Origin: Coffea arabica
Taxonomy: Eukaryota; Streptophyta; Magnoliopsida; Gentianales; Rubiaceae
Reading direction: 5' to 3'
Assembly (NCBI RefSeq): GCF_036785885.1
Contig: NC_092317.1
Coordinates: forward strand, 2,234,501-2,298,500
DNA: 64,000 bases
Made by a program: the position numbers and the translations under genes. Below the pieces are notes generated by a model that saw only the letters and a program-made list of their open reading frames with translations, was not told where the DNA came from and did not search any database. Positions 49,300 to 61,109 of this stretch are shown here, piece after piece (positions within the stretch are counted from its first letter, which is position 1; every line of letters starts with the position of its first letter).

Positions 49300-51350
49300 A
49301 TGGGAATTCTGGAACTGAATTCAGGTGCCCGCTTAGCAGCTTCTTTCTCAGTGTCGTCTCACAGCTTGAAGAGCAGTAACTTTTTTCCAGCTCCTACCAA
49401 TGCCAGAACTTGTGCAAGGTTCCAAGGCGCGGATAAGCAGCACCTCAACTTGAACTTGTCCAAAGGAAAAATCAGAGCTGTTGGGTCTTCTGCTCCAGAT
49501 AGCCAATCAGCCGAGACCAGCACAACTTCACATGAGCCTCCTGCAGTCAACTTTGCATTCGTTAGCGTGAGTCACTTCACCTGTGGGACTTCACAGTTCA
49601 TAATACCCCTTCTTCTTTTTTAATCGATCATTTCTAATTAGTGGCAGTATACTATATTGTGATTTTGTGGTTAGTCAGTTTTGCTTCCTGATGGAACACC
49701 TGACGTGCATTTTCGCAAAGCTTGCGGGGGCCAGAAACTCAGAGACATAATGCTTGATTCTAATGTTGAGTTGTATGGACCATATGCAAGTCCCTTTCAC
49801 TCTCCCTTTCTTTTTCTTTTTCTTTTTTTTTTTTAACTTTTAATAGTAGAAGAGTAAAATTGAGAAAGATAAAACTAGATTACAATTATTTTTCTTGCTT
49901 AATGTTTCTCATGATGCTTAGCCATATTAGTTATTTATTTGTTGTTTTGGTTCTTTTGACGACATATATAGGCAAGACCTTTGCTAAATTGTGGTGGAGG
50001 AGGAACCTGTGGGACGTGCATTGTGGAGGTGAAGATGATCAATATATAATTTCACTTTTTAGTTTTTCTTACGACTAGAGTTTAGTTAGTAATTTGTGAT
50101 GTCATTAAGCATATAGCGAAGAAGACTATTTAGCTTGTTAACCTGTGGTCCTCTATCAAAAGAAGATCTGCAGCTATATCCATGAAACCAATCAGGTTTC
50201 TTTTTTATTTCCCCCCTTTTGTTCATGAGAATTTTTTTTTTTTTATGTGTATTTTGTTCAGGTTGTTGAAGGGAGAGAGCTATTAAGCCCTCGCACGGAG
50301 AAAGAGAAAGAAAAGCTCAAACGGGTTTCTTTTCTTTCCTTAACAATCATTACAAGTCCAAGAAGAGTAGGATCTTTTCTTTTCTTTTTTTCAAATGGAA
50401 GAAGAGTAGGATTTTTTTTAAAAAAAAGTTTACAAAGAAGGAATTGGGATTATTAGAAATAGAGGAATCAACAAGATTGCCCTCCTAATGTTAACTCCAC
50501 TTAGCACTGATGTGATGCTGCAAATTGCAGAATCCAAGAAATTGGAGACTTGCTTGTCAAACCACCGTTGGCAAACCAGATTCGACGGGGCTGGTTCGTA
50601 ATCTCTCCCTCTCGGCTACTGTATTAGACTTTTATATGTATATGTGTATATATATATATATTATATAGTGCATTGCATCCGCTTCAATGGCACCTCCACC
50701 CACCTGGAAGCTAGGCGCTAGCTACTACTGTAGGAGTATTTGTTTTCTTTCTCACGTAAATGCATCAATGCTTATTTTAAGTCAAAGTACGTTTCAAAAA
50801 TGCAATTTCTAAGCTAAGAATTGATATGCTTAACACGAACCTCGATGCTTTTAGTTAAAAATCATGCCATGCCGAGTCTCTTCCTCGCCTCTTTCCCTGT
50901 CGGAGGGGAGTCCATCTTATGTTTTCTTTGGACATATTTTAACAAATCTTCATCAGTTCTCTTCTGTTGATTTTTCTGGGTGAATGCCCAACTCTTATGT
51001 CAGGTAAATGGGTCCTTCTACATCATAATGGCACAATTCAGATACACGGAAGCCCGTCGAATTTTGCCAGATGAAATTAGTTCAATCTAAAAAGAACAAA
51101 AAGGAAAACAAATCAACTTATAATCTTCAAAATCGTGGCTCGTCATCACAAATATTTTCATTTTCTGAATGATTTAAATGGAAGTCAGACATCCAGTTTC
51201 TTGGTCGTCCCATGAGAATTAAAAACTTTTCATTTTGCTCGTGCACTTGCTCTGCAGGTTGTGATTCAGCAACTACCTGAATGGAAAATGCACGAATGGA
51301 ATTATGGGAAGCAGCCACCCCCAGAAGATGCATCTTGTTACTTCTTATGA
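49300..51350 (+). CDS. PNSB3: Photosynthetic NDH subcomplex B subunit 3 (PnsB3/NDF4), 2Fe-2S ferredoxin-like
   Basis: Six exons, 49300-49566, 49675-49785, 49972-50028, 50262-50324, 50531-50593 and 51258-51350, give 217 residues. A Ser-rich transit peptide comes first. The ferredoxin-like domain follows (SVLLPDGTPDVHFRKA, RDIMLDSNVELYGPY). The cluster ligands are C133, C139, C142 (NCGGGGTCGTC) and C175 (NWRLACQT), all present. The end STGLVVIQQLPEWK matches NDF4. PnsB3 sits in subcomplex B of the plastid NDH complex, on the stromal side of thylakoids, and serves cyclic electron flow. Intron 2 (49786-49971) has a GC donor. Gene order (tRNase Z on one side, TIP2 on the other) agrees with Arabidopsis. 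Confidence 0.93.
49786..49971 (+). other. GC-AG intron (PNSB3, intron 2)
   Basis: The exon ends GGACCATAT, the intron starts gcaagt and ends atatag, and the protein reads ELYGPY|ARPLLNCGG. No GT near the join keeps the frame. The last exon base is T rather than G, so the donor is weaker than the CPN60B pair. Confidence 0.78.
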
Positions 51351-53197
51351 TTTTGCAAATTATAATTGGTGTTTGTTAAGAATTTCCCCTGGATGATCTG
51401 TAACACTACATATACTCTGGGTTGCAAAATCTCCGACTTTACACAGAACAAAAAGGTGGCCCAAGCAGATACGCAGAAGAACCGGCAAAATAGTGAGAGT
51501 AAATAATCTCTATATAGGGAGCCTTGATCCAATTTCATTTTACCCTCGTGTTTTTTTTTCCTTTTCCTTTTATTGTGTTTCTTCCTAGCCTAGCAGGCTT
51601 CTGCTTCATCAAAGCCAATTGTGCCGCCTTAGCATTGCTCAATGCAGCCTGGCAGACTAATTCTGTCAATACATTGGCTCTCCCTGCCCTTTTTTTTTTT
51701 TGTGTTTTTTTGGCTTTCCATGCTTGTGTAGCATGTCAAGACTTGCATAAAATATTATAATACTTTAATCTGTGGGTGATGCATATTAATAATTTTATCT
51801 TGATTTTGGAAACACTACTTAGACCAATAAAATTCGGCTTAAGGATTTGTAGCCGGAGGGCAAATAGAAGGAATTTGGCTTTAAGGATTGGTAGCCAAAG
51901 GGCAAATAGGAGGGCAAATATGTAGTAGTAATTCTTAATGTACAAATTAGTACGAGTCCATTAAGAAAAAATCTGGAAATTTTTCCAACGAGAAAGGATG
52001 GCCGGATGAGATTGGTTCCTTTTCTTGCTTCTTTTTCTATAGCAGCTAAAGGTAACAATTCGTGTTAAACGAAGCATTGAAGGGTGAAGGATCATGTCTA
52101 AACTGGACCTTATTCATAAGCACTAATTGGGAGGAAACGCTCTATCCAGAGAGAAAAAGATTATGAAACTGGTTGCGAAAGCAAAATTTTTATTGACTTT
52201 CATAATCACACTATTGCAAAAAATGCATAACGAATCTTCTATCACGCTTTCTTTTTGTCACTCTTTGTTCCATTTTTTATTATTTTACTATTTCTTCTTC
52301 ATAAACAACATATTTTAGTTCATTCTTGTTTTCCTAAGATCCAATAACCATTCCCTGATTTAATAACGTAATACAACAATACATTCATACTTAATTCCTG
52401 CTACTCAATCCCAATTGCAATGGATTTATTCAATCCAAGTTTTTGTTCATTTGTTGATAAAATATTGTAAATGTTACAGTAGCATAGCATTTATATATAA
52501 ATACGTGTGAATAAGCATTAAAAGTTTCAAATTCCTTACAGCAGGAGGAAATTTGATCATCAAGGCTGCTAGTGACAGTAGCGTAAGAATGCGGTACACT
52601 TATTCTCTTCAATGTTTCTCTCTTTGATTTTCTTCTGATACATTTTTGTGCTTTGCTTTCTGAGTCTTAAGAACAGCAAACCTAATTTGATAGCCTAATA
52701 CAATAGGACATTATATTTAATTTCTGCAGCTCAATTCCAATTTCAATTGATCTATTTAATCTGTGTTTTTTGCTGTTTGTTGATAAAATATTGTAGATAT
52801 TACAGTAATTATGTTAGACATGCATACTTTTTGATAGATCCCATCTTCTTCTTTTTTTTTTTTTTTTTTTTTGTAGTTGAACGTGGATCTTTTGATGACC
52901 TTCTAGTCTATTTTATTGCTTTTTATTGAACGAAACTTACCCATTTGCGGAATTAGGCGTGTAGGTGCTACATAATTGATATTCACGGACTTTATCTGCA
53001 GGCTTCAAAGGTTGAAATATCATCCTTTCGTTTCAAAAGATAAGAAGACAACTCTTGGCAGAAATGGATTCATAGCTACACACCAAGAATGAAAAGCAAA
53101 GAATAGCACAAATTTGGCCATACTTTTTTTTTTTTTTTTTGTAATGGTTTTTTGTTGGGGAGAGAAAACCAACGGAATAATGACAAATTGTCATAAT
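51351..53197. other. Spacer between PNSB3 and TIP2 (convergent genes)
   Basis: Contains both 3' UTRs, a short tandem repeat (51836-51908, period about 41 bases) and two related copies of a 112-base segment (52369-52481 and 52696-52807). T tracts lie at 52852-52872 and 53125-53141. No gene is seen. Confidence 0.5.
52369..52807. repeat. Two diverged copies of a 112-base segment
   Basis: Segments 52369-52481 and 52696-52807 share taataca...ttaatt(c/t)ctg, caat(c/t)ccaatt and ttgttgataaaatattgta(a/g)at(g/a)ttacagta, at roughly 70-75 percent identity by eye and 327 bases apart. They are probably an old duplication or two copies of an unnamed repeat. Confidence 0.6.
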
Positions 53198-54358
53198 TTA
53201 AACAACGCTAACAAGAGGAGCATGGTCATGCTGCATGAACACATAGCCATAGATGACACCGGCCAAGCCACCACCAATGAGGGGTCCAACCCAGTAAATC
53301 CAGTTGCCGCTGAAGTTACCGCTCGCCACGGCCGGTCCAAAGGAGCGAGCTGGGTTCATTGATCCACCGGAGAATGGTCCGGCGGCCAAGATGTTGGCAC
53401 CGACAATGAAACCGATGGCAATTGGGGCAATGACACCCAGTGAACCCCTCTTTGGATCAGCTGCCGTGGCATAGACTGTGTAAACCAAAGCAAAGGTGGT
53501 GATGATTTCCATCACAACTCCTTGAAGTGCTCCTACCCCGGCGGCAACACTGTGGATTGGAATAGCCTGACAAAATTCACCACAAAATTACATTAGAAAA
53601 GGCATCTATAATTTCGAAACACACTAATTACGGACGTTAGAAATGGAACTTACCAAGCCTCCAGTGACAACTTTGAGAAGGTAGGAAGCCACAATTGCGC
53701 CCAAAAGTTGAGCAATCCAGTATAGGAGACCGGTGAGGATGGTGATTTGACCCCCCAGAGCCAAACCGAAAGTAACGGCGGGGTTGACGTGGCCGCCGGA
53801 GATGTTGGCTGCAATGGCGACTGCAACAAAGAGAGCAAAACCATGGCAAACTGCGACTGCCACAAGCCCAGAAGGATCAAGAGCCGCGTCTGATGTCAGT
53901 TTGTCTGCCACAAATCACAATTTATGTAAACAAGCTAGTCAAGAGATTATAAGCAAGCCATAAATGGCCTTAGTGACCAACTCAAATCTGCATGGGCATG
54001 CATGGGATGAGGACTCCATACTAGGTTTTTTGGGTCATTGAGATGCATTGAATGATTGTAGGGAACATTAATAACACTATCAGGTGTGTGCTATTATCGC
54101 TGCTAAAGATCAATGTTATCTGTTAAAAATGCATTTCTCTTTTTCATCTTTTTCTTGAACGTTAAAATTGACTAGGCTTGTGTGATAATCTAGAAACTAG
54201 AAAGTAAAGGTACATAAGGAAGCTTATTTACTGTAGGCCATGGCTGAACCAACTCCGGCGAAGACGAAAACCAATGTGGAGATGAATTCAGCAAGATATG
54301 CCTTGAGAGACCCTACACTAAATGAATCATCAAACCGTCCGAAAGCAATTCCAGCCAT
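53198..54358 (-). CDS. TIP2-1: Tonoplast intrinsic protein, delta/TIP2 type aquaporin
   Basis: Three exons from right to left, 54232-54358, 53654-53904 and 53198-53566, give 248 residues. It starts [14 protein letters not shown], typical of delta-TIP. It has six membrane segments and two NPA boxes ([13 protein letters not shown]83; [13 protein letters not shown]197) with Arg200 as the selectivity-filter arginine, and a His in VCHGFALF as in TIP2 proteins. The tail is [14 protein letters not shown]2 aquaporins carry water and ammonia across the vacuolar membrane. The TIP2 class is firm; the member number rests on recalled gene order. Confidence 0.93.
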
Positions 54359-54528
54359 TCCTTTTTTTTTTTTTTTTTCCTTTTGCTTTTGGGGGGTGGT
54401 TGGGGAAGAAGGGGGAGGAAGAGGAAGATAAGCCTGAGAGTTGAGAGCGGCGGAAGGCTGGAGCTAGATGTAGGAAATGGATAGAAAGCTTTCAGATGAC
54501 AAAGCTACCTTTTCTGTCTCACGTACAA

Positions 54529-54538
54529 ATATATATAC
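54529..54538 (-). promoter_or_regulatory. Probable TATA box of the TIP2 gene
   Basis: Minus-strand TATATATATT lies about 170 bases before the ATG, next to ACGT-containing motifs (gtacgtg). The position fits a core promoter. Not otherwise supported. Confidence 0.45.
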
Positions 54539-56296
54539 TAAACACGTACAAATAAAATAAAGGTATTTGGATAGCAAATTATTCGTGAGTTTTGTTCCTG
54601 TAGCACATGCCATTTGCCAAATTCTAAACCCAACCGATAATCATTTATGTATGTAGTAAAGATTAAGTAGTAGTAGTTGGATTATGTACTTGATGATAAT
54701 GTGACTGCTGGGTCATCGATATTGGATTGGGATCCCGAGCTCCGGATGACTGTTTTCCTCGTTAGAAGATGAGAGGAATATGCTGTGTACAATTAATCCA
54801 TGCATTTGCGAACAAGGGCTGTGTACATACATTTCTTGCAATCCTCCTAGCTGTCCTTGACTAACATGCCTTGGATGCAATTGTCAGGAATGATGCATCC
54901 ATGTGAACCGACCAATAGGAGAGGAGGCTAATGGTGAATGTCCCTTTTGGGGCCCCCCCCTTTCCCTCCCTTTGTGATAAAAAAAAAAGGAACTAAGTCA
55001 AATAATGACACAGAGAGAAAAGGAAAGGAAGAAAGAAAGAAAGTGGTTTCCGGCATGAGTTAACTTTGCGCCAAAAAGTGGACCGACCATTACTTTTTGA
55101 AGAGGTAGGGATGATTGATTGAGGAGGACTGAGTTGCTCAAAAATGTGTGGATGAGAATGGAGTAGGATTACTAATTACTATTTGCTAGCATCTAATTTT
55201 TGTTGCTTAATTATTGCAATGCACACGTACGTACTTTCAAGGGGTACGTTTGATCAATGTAATTGATCAATTCTAAGATGGGATTGGGAGGAATCTTGTG
55301 AGGAGTTGTTGGCATATTTGGAGGTTTTGGCTCCATCGTGGAAGATATTAATTGTTGTACTAAAAATGGGCTTAATCATTTACGTATGTTGATGCATGGT
55401 TCAACATGTCCAATTGAAGAATTGAAGCATTTTGTTTTCGTTAGTGGAGGGAGGGAGGGTTCACATGATTCCTTTTGTCCTCTGGGACTGCATCAGAATG
55501 TTGTTAGTGACGACGTATTGACAACTCCAATTCATCAAATACTACTATTCCACGTACGTTTATTCACTTCACTACTATATATTACTGTGGCCTTATTCCA
55601 AATTTGGTAGTATCGATCAAATTGGAAAGTCTTGTGTCCTCATATGATATGAGATGGTGGGGCTGGTAATTAAAATGAATTAGCACTAAACTTCCAACTT
55701 AGTAGAATGTGCACTTAATAGGTATGCCATACAAAATCTCTACAACTTGTATCCAATCGCGCTATCATTCATCTGCGCACTCGCAAAAGGGAATTGTCGA
55801 CTTTTGCTTTTACACTTTCTGGCGCATGAATTGCCATCGCCACAAGCTTTGTGAGTTAGTTCAACGGTACCACCCAATGGCCGTGCTCTTCTTATCATCT
55901 CAGAAGGGCACCAATACCACCTTTAAGCCTGAATAAGGGCGTTCACGTAAAAGAACCTTAGACTTTCACACTTTTGGGCCTAGTGACTTTCACGGCTTTT
56001 GAAGGTTGTTCGGGGATCTAGGTTTATTTACACAAAAGTCTGAGTTTCTCAGCTTGGAAAAAGACTGCTAAGGCAATAAATATGTAATGGACAAAGAGTA
56101 ATCATTAGTGTCCGTCCACATTCTTTGAAAATTGACAAACCCATTTAAAATGCCGGTCGTTTTCAAAGCGTCTCCTTGAAAACAAACTGAAATCCCGTTT
56201 CTTTGATACAATCGGGCCAAGATCCATATCGAGTGATATTTCTTAACAGAAATCAAGTACTTGCAAAAAAATGATCTAGATTCTTTTGGTTTCATT
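54539..56296. other. Spacer upstream of TIP2
   Basis: AT-rich DNA with simple purine runs near 55010-55045. Short frames (55338-55610 and 55709-55936) have no recognised motif. From 55700 the base composition is more balanced, as in a decayed coding or organellar segment, but I could not identify it. Confidence 0.4.
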
Positions 56297-56535
56297 AAAG
56301 AATTTTCCAATAAGCAATGGATATTGGTGCAAGTAGAAGACAGGAAGAGGCTTGCATCTCTTATCGATGAGATCTCGGATTCGAAACTCTTGGGAATAGA
56401 AAAAATAATGTTGGGAGAGTTTTCCCTGCAAGGGGCCGATCCTACTCGAATAGAATTAGTCGCAGATCGTAAAACGGATGCGAACACCTGTGGGTTATAC
56501 CTAAAAAAAAAAAAAAAAAAGAACTTTCCAATAGG
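56297..56535 (+). mobile_element. Probable poly-A retroposon of about 200 bases with flanking direct repeats
   Basis: An 18-base sequence aaagaattttccaataag (56297-56314) recurs with two mismatches at 56518-56535. The DNA between ends in an 18-base A tract (56503-56520). That is the mark of poly-A retroposition. A B-box-like ggattcgaaactc lies at 56378-56390, so a SINE is possible; the A box is unclear. The frame at 56261-56542 runs through flank and insert alike, which argues against real coding. Confidence 0.45.
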
Positions 56536-58534
56536 GGTCTAATTTGATACACACATTACAATTACATTTATTTTTTAAATTATAGAGTGCATTTTTTTTT
56601 TTCAAATTTAAGTTCACTTTTCCAGAATGTTAGTACTTGCTCGTGACCTATCTTTGCCCGTTACGCAATCCCGTGACACTACTGATCAGGTAGACCAAGC
56701 CAGCGTTCGTCTGCTTCTTATGCTGCAATTAGAACGGGACATTGGCATGTACCAACTCTATTTCATATTTATGGTCAGAGCTTGATTAGATTCTCAAGTT
56801 CTTAACCTATCTGTTGAGTATTTTTTGAACTTATATAGTTCCAATGTATATAAACAGAAATAGTGAATAGTGATGGACTGATGGGATGGAACCTTGTACT
56901 TGGCGATCACGACCAAAACTCCAACCTATCAACCCTACAGCGTAGAAAGCTTCTGGTTCTGGAGGGAGGCGTGGTGCAGCGGCTGATACGTTAAAATGAT
57001 AGATAGGCAGCATTAAAAGGGGTTGTTGGCTATACCGCAACGTCGCAATTAAGAGCTTAATAGAGAGAGAGCCAGGAGAAATTTAGGCATTATCCGACCA
57101 CCATCAAGTACTAATTGGACGTTCTTTTCTTTTATTCTTTCCTTTTGGATCAGAAAAGTTCTTTTCTATGTCAGGCGAGAACGGAAAACACAAAACTCTC
57201 AAGAAAGGAATTTTTTGTCCAATGATCTTAAACATGGGCAGAGCCAGATAAGAAAATCGAGGTTAATGAATCCCAAGTTTTTTCTACTTTCAGTTTTTGC
57301 AGCTAGATTTTGAAGAAATTTGTCTTTTAGGATATATATCAGAGGCAACTGCGATTAGAATTTATTAGAGACCAAGAGACGACAGAATTTCCATATTCAG
57401 GTACTTTGGGGTCAGTGAGGCCTTAGTTTGGTTACGCAACAGAAAGTGATTATCTGATATCCAGACTCGGGATAAAAATCCCAATTGGCAAAAATCTTAA
57501 TTTTAGTTCTTACTGGTGTATGAGTTCTTGTTCATATGTAAGTTTACTGGCCGGAACTGAGACTTTTCAGCAATGCCAATATGCTGATTTCATCACTGTT
57601 GAAATGAACCTGGAAACTGGAAATATGACTCTAAATTGAGGAATGAAACAAATTGCATTTACATTTGCATGCATGTAGTAATTGCCAGCACCGAACTTCT
57701 GTCAAATTCGGCAAGTGGATAAAATAAACCGCTGTTCATGGGGGTGGGGTAACAGTTTTTTAAACCGAGAAGATAGCAATGCCAGTAGTTATTTATGGAC
57801 CAGCTACTTAATTTACTGGAACATGGCTCTTGCCTCTTGGCTTGGGTAGAAATAGACACTGTGCCCATTGCCTTGCTGAGAATGTATTGATGTTATGTGC
57901 GCCCACGTATTCAACAACTGTTCTCCCTCATCGTTTCACGAATTGATTCATGACGCGAGAGCTTTGTCAATTTAATTTTAGAGTTTAGTCATTCACCAAC
58001 GGGTATTTACTATCACTATTGTGTTCGTTGAAACTTGAAAACAAACAGTACAACACCAGTGCCAACTTAATCAAGTAGAAATTATAGCAAGAGGTCCAAC
58101 AAAAACGGGGACTCCTACCACACAGGATCCTCAGTACTATTTTTTCTGTGACAATTCAGTGTGATTTCTATATTTATGTCAAATGTCCTGTTCATTTAAT
58201 TTATCAAGTGTTGTTTATTTAAATTTCTTCTACCATCACGTGATAAGTGGAATTGGCATTGGATTTGACACCGAATAGTGACACAGAGAGGATCCCAACT
58301 GATCTCCTACCCGCCCTTGTGCATTATGATAAGCAGTAAGCTACTCCAATCCAATACCTTACCTGGCAGTTCTATAGTATTAACTATTAACGCCACCTGG
58401 TCCAGAGTTCAAAGTGTTTCACTTGAGCGATCAATATAGCAAATTCATGCGTTCAAGTTGATTACCTCACTGAATCAGATTATTCCTTCTACTCTTAACC
58501 AGTGCCACTTTGAGCCCCAACTCATCTGCATGCT
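56536..58534. other. Spacer before the WD40 gene
   Basis: Nothing recognisable except the promoter region of the WD40 gene. Short frames at 56831-57040 and 57659-57868 (minus) have no family signature. Confidence 0.45.
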
Positions 58535-59869
58535 ATGGAATTCAGTGGGGAAAGAACTCTTTGGAGTTTTGTGGATGAGGAGAAAAAGAACATAAACTTG
58601 CCAAGGAGACTTTCATTTGGAAACCAGGAGCTTGATTCTCATTTGGCTTCCGCAAGAACATCTTGTGCTTCTGCCGCATCTTTCCCACTCTGGCCGATGA
58701 GCCCTGAGACCCCGTGGACCAGATCTCCGTTGCATGCATCCGCATCCCCAAACTCATCTCTTCTCTACCATTGTATAGCCTCTCTCCATCGCAGTGAAGG
58801 TAAAATCTTCTCCATAGCCGCATCAAAAGGCTTTGTCTTCACTGCGTCAGACAGCAGAAGGATCCATGCATGGAAACTTCCGGATTGCACGGAGATGGGA
58901 TACATCAAGGCTAAAGCTGGGGGAATTCGAGCCATCTTGGCTCATGGGAAGCTGCTCTTCACTGCGCACGGCGACCACAAAATCCGGGTTTGGGACATGC
59001 CACCAACAGAAAACTTTCAACACAAGAAAATCACCACCTTGCCAAGAAGATCTTTCCTGGTGTATGCTAAAATGAATATCCATAAAGACTCTATATCATG
59101 TATGGCTTACAACCACATGGAAAACCTTCTGTACACAGGTTCCTGGGACAAGACAGTTAAGGTGTGGAAAATCAGAGAAAAGCAATGCCTCGATTCGTTC
59201 GAGGCTCACGAAGGTAATGTGACTGCAATTGTGATAAACCAAGAAGACGGCTGTGTTTTCACGGGTTCTTCAGATGGAACGGTGAAAATATGGCGAAGGG
59301 TTTACCGTGAAAGCTCCCACATTCTCACAATGACCCTAAAGTTTCAACCATCACCGATAAATGCCTTGGCTTTGAGCTCGTCACCTGGCGGTTGCTTCCT
59401 CTATTCTGGCTCGTCGGATGGGCTCATAAACTATTGGCAGAAGGAGAGAATGTCCGGGAGGTTCAATCATAAAGGATTTTTACAGGGTCACCATTTTGCA
59501 GTTCTTTGTTTAGTGTCGATTGGGGGCTTGATCTTGAGCGGTTCTGAGGATGCCACCATAAGGATATGGAGAAGAGAGGACGGAGATTCCTTCCATTCAT
59601 GTCTTGCGGTCATTGATGGCCACCATGGGCCAGTGAAATGCTTAGCGGCTTCACTAGAAACCGCTGATGTATTGATTCGACTGTTAGTTTACAGTGCTAG
59701 CTTGGACCAAACTTTTAAGGTATGGCGAGTTAAAGTATATCCAGCTGAGAATGTGAACTTGGAAAAGTCAGAAGCAAAGCATAGCCAAGTAGAAATGGAG
59801 TGTCAAATGAGTCCAGTACTATCTCCTTCATGGGTGGAGAGGAAAATGCAGGGAAGCCACTTTGAATAG
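58535..59869 (+). CDS. JINGUBANG-like WD40 repeat protein
   Basis: One intronless frame of 444 residues. A Ser-rich N terminus (about 1-75) is followed by a seven-bladed WD40 propeller. Blades start near HRSEGKIFSIA, KAGGIRAILA, HKDSISCMAYN, HEGNVTAIVI, SPINALALSS, HHFAVLCLVS and HHGPVKCLAA, and blade ends include HKIRVWDM, KTVKVWKI, GTVKIWRR, ATIRIWRR and QTFKVWRV. This matches the plant JINGUBANG-type family, scaffold proteins of which one member restrains pollen germination. No catalytic domain is present. The partner proteins and the role of this copy are unknown. Confidence 0.9.
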   Translation: MEFSGERTLWSFVDEEKKNINLPRRLSFGNQELDSHLASARTSCASAASFPLWPMSPETPWTRSPLHASASPNSSLLYHCIASLHRSEGKIFSIAASKGFVFTASDSRRIHAWKLPDCTEMGYIKAKAGGIRAILAHGKLLFTAHGDHKIRVWDMPPTENFQHKKITTLPRRSFLVYAKMNIHKDSISCMAYNHMENLLYTGSWDKTVKVWKIREKQCLDSFEAHEGNVTAIVINQEDGCVFTGSSDGTVKIWRRVYRESSHILTMTLKFQPSPINALALSSSPGGCFLYSGSSDGLINYWQKERMSGRFNHKGFLQGHHFAVLCLVSIGGLILSGSEDATIRIWRREDGDSFHSCLAVIDGHHGPVKCLAASLETADVLIRLLVYSASLDQTFKVWRVKVYPAENVNLEKSEAKHSQVEMECQMSPVLSPSWVERKMQGSHFE

Positions 59870-60380
59870 GATAATGATAAAATACATGAACTTTACATGC
59901 ATGTTTATCTGATAATCCTGTTAAGAATTTAGGTTATTGTAGATGACAGCAGTGTACGTAGTGTCCGATAAGATCTAGTTTCAAGTAGAAATAGAACTGC
60001 AAAATATTGAGTTTATACTTGATTCGTTTCATATCTTTTCTTAGTTCTGTGTGAGAATCTAGCTCCATTTATGCAGGCAGATTATGGTGCCATTTCAGTT
60101 AACCAAATACTGAGTATTTCTTTCTGCCTGCCCTGAATTTAAGAATTTAAGGTTGTGACTTGTGAGTGCGAGTTAAGCGTTCTCTGACATCTTTTACATC
60201 TGTTTGTAGCTTTATGTTTCCTGCTCAACAGTACGGATTTCGTGAGGATGAAGCCTCTACATCTTATAACTGTTCGAAGATGTACTTTGCCTGTGCTAAC
60301 CTGTCAAATTGTGATTTGCAATCTAAATAGAGAGGTAGGAATCGAACCCGACCACTAGGAAGGACCTCAAATCGCTCGGC
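59870..60380. other. 3' flank of the WD40 gene
   Basis: AT-rich 3' UTR and spacer running up to the GC-rich transposon end. No gene seen. Confidence 0.5.
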
Positions 60381-61101
60381 ATCCCTACGGGGCGGGGGAT
60401 GGCCGCTAGGGGTGGCAACGGGACGGGGTTGGGGCGGACTCCCCCATCCTCCGCCCCGCTGCCTACAAACTCCCCCCGCCCTCGCCCCGTCCCGCGCCAC
60501 CCACTCCCCCCGCCCCGCCTCGCTACCCCCGCGGGGTTAATAAAATTTTATTATAATTCAATTTTAATAAATAATCAAGTACTAAAATATCAACACATCA
60601 TCAAGTAATTATTCATTTTAATTTTACAATTGAAACTCATAAAAACAATCAAACAAAAGTTATTTGAATACAATCCAACATGATGAAATAAATACAACTA
60701 AAATAGTTAAGTTTTTACTTTTGGTACAAATACAATCACTAATTCATTATTGTGTTTGTGCTTTTTTTTTTGAGAAAAAAGTGTTATTCTATTAAGTGTA
60801 ATTAGAAATTTAGTATAAATGTATTAGTAAATTTAGTATAACTAATTAATAAATTCTATTAGTAGACATGTCTAATTATTCATATAATTGATAATATCAA
60901 TTATATTACATGCACTAATATACATTATATAATACATCTAACTAATAATATCATTATCATAAGTTTATAACTAATTAAATTACATATTATATATAATTAT
61001 ATTTTTTTTTTTTGCGGGTGGCGGGGCGGGGGAGTACCGGGAAAAAATTCTCCCCCGCCCCGAGAGCCCCCCGCGGGCAACCGCCCCCGTTGCCATCCCT
61101 A
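60381..61101. mobile_element. hAT-like non-autonomous element with GC-rich ends and AT-rich core
   Basis: Left TAGGGGTGGCAACGGG (60407) and right, inverted, TAGGGATGGCAACGGG (to 61101) are followed inward by about 100 bases of extreme G/C skewed repeats on each side. The core of about 450 bases is strongly A/T. The 8-base cgctcggc lies at 60373-60380 and 61102-61109. An 8-base duplication and TAGGG(G/A)TGGCAA ends fit hAT elements. Twenty-six bases between the left repeat and the left TIR are unexplained (filler or a nested end). There is no transposase. Confidence 0.65.
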
Positions 61102-61109
61102 CGCTCGGC

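Noticed and set aside
55700-57000. Possible organelle-derived insertion
   Set aside because: The base composition and short coding-like frames suggested it, but I could not match any stretch to a plastid or mitochondrial gene from memory.
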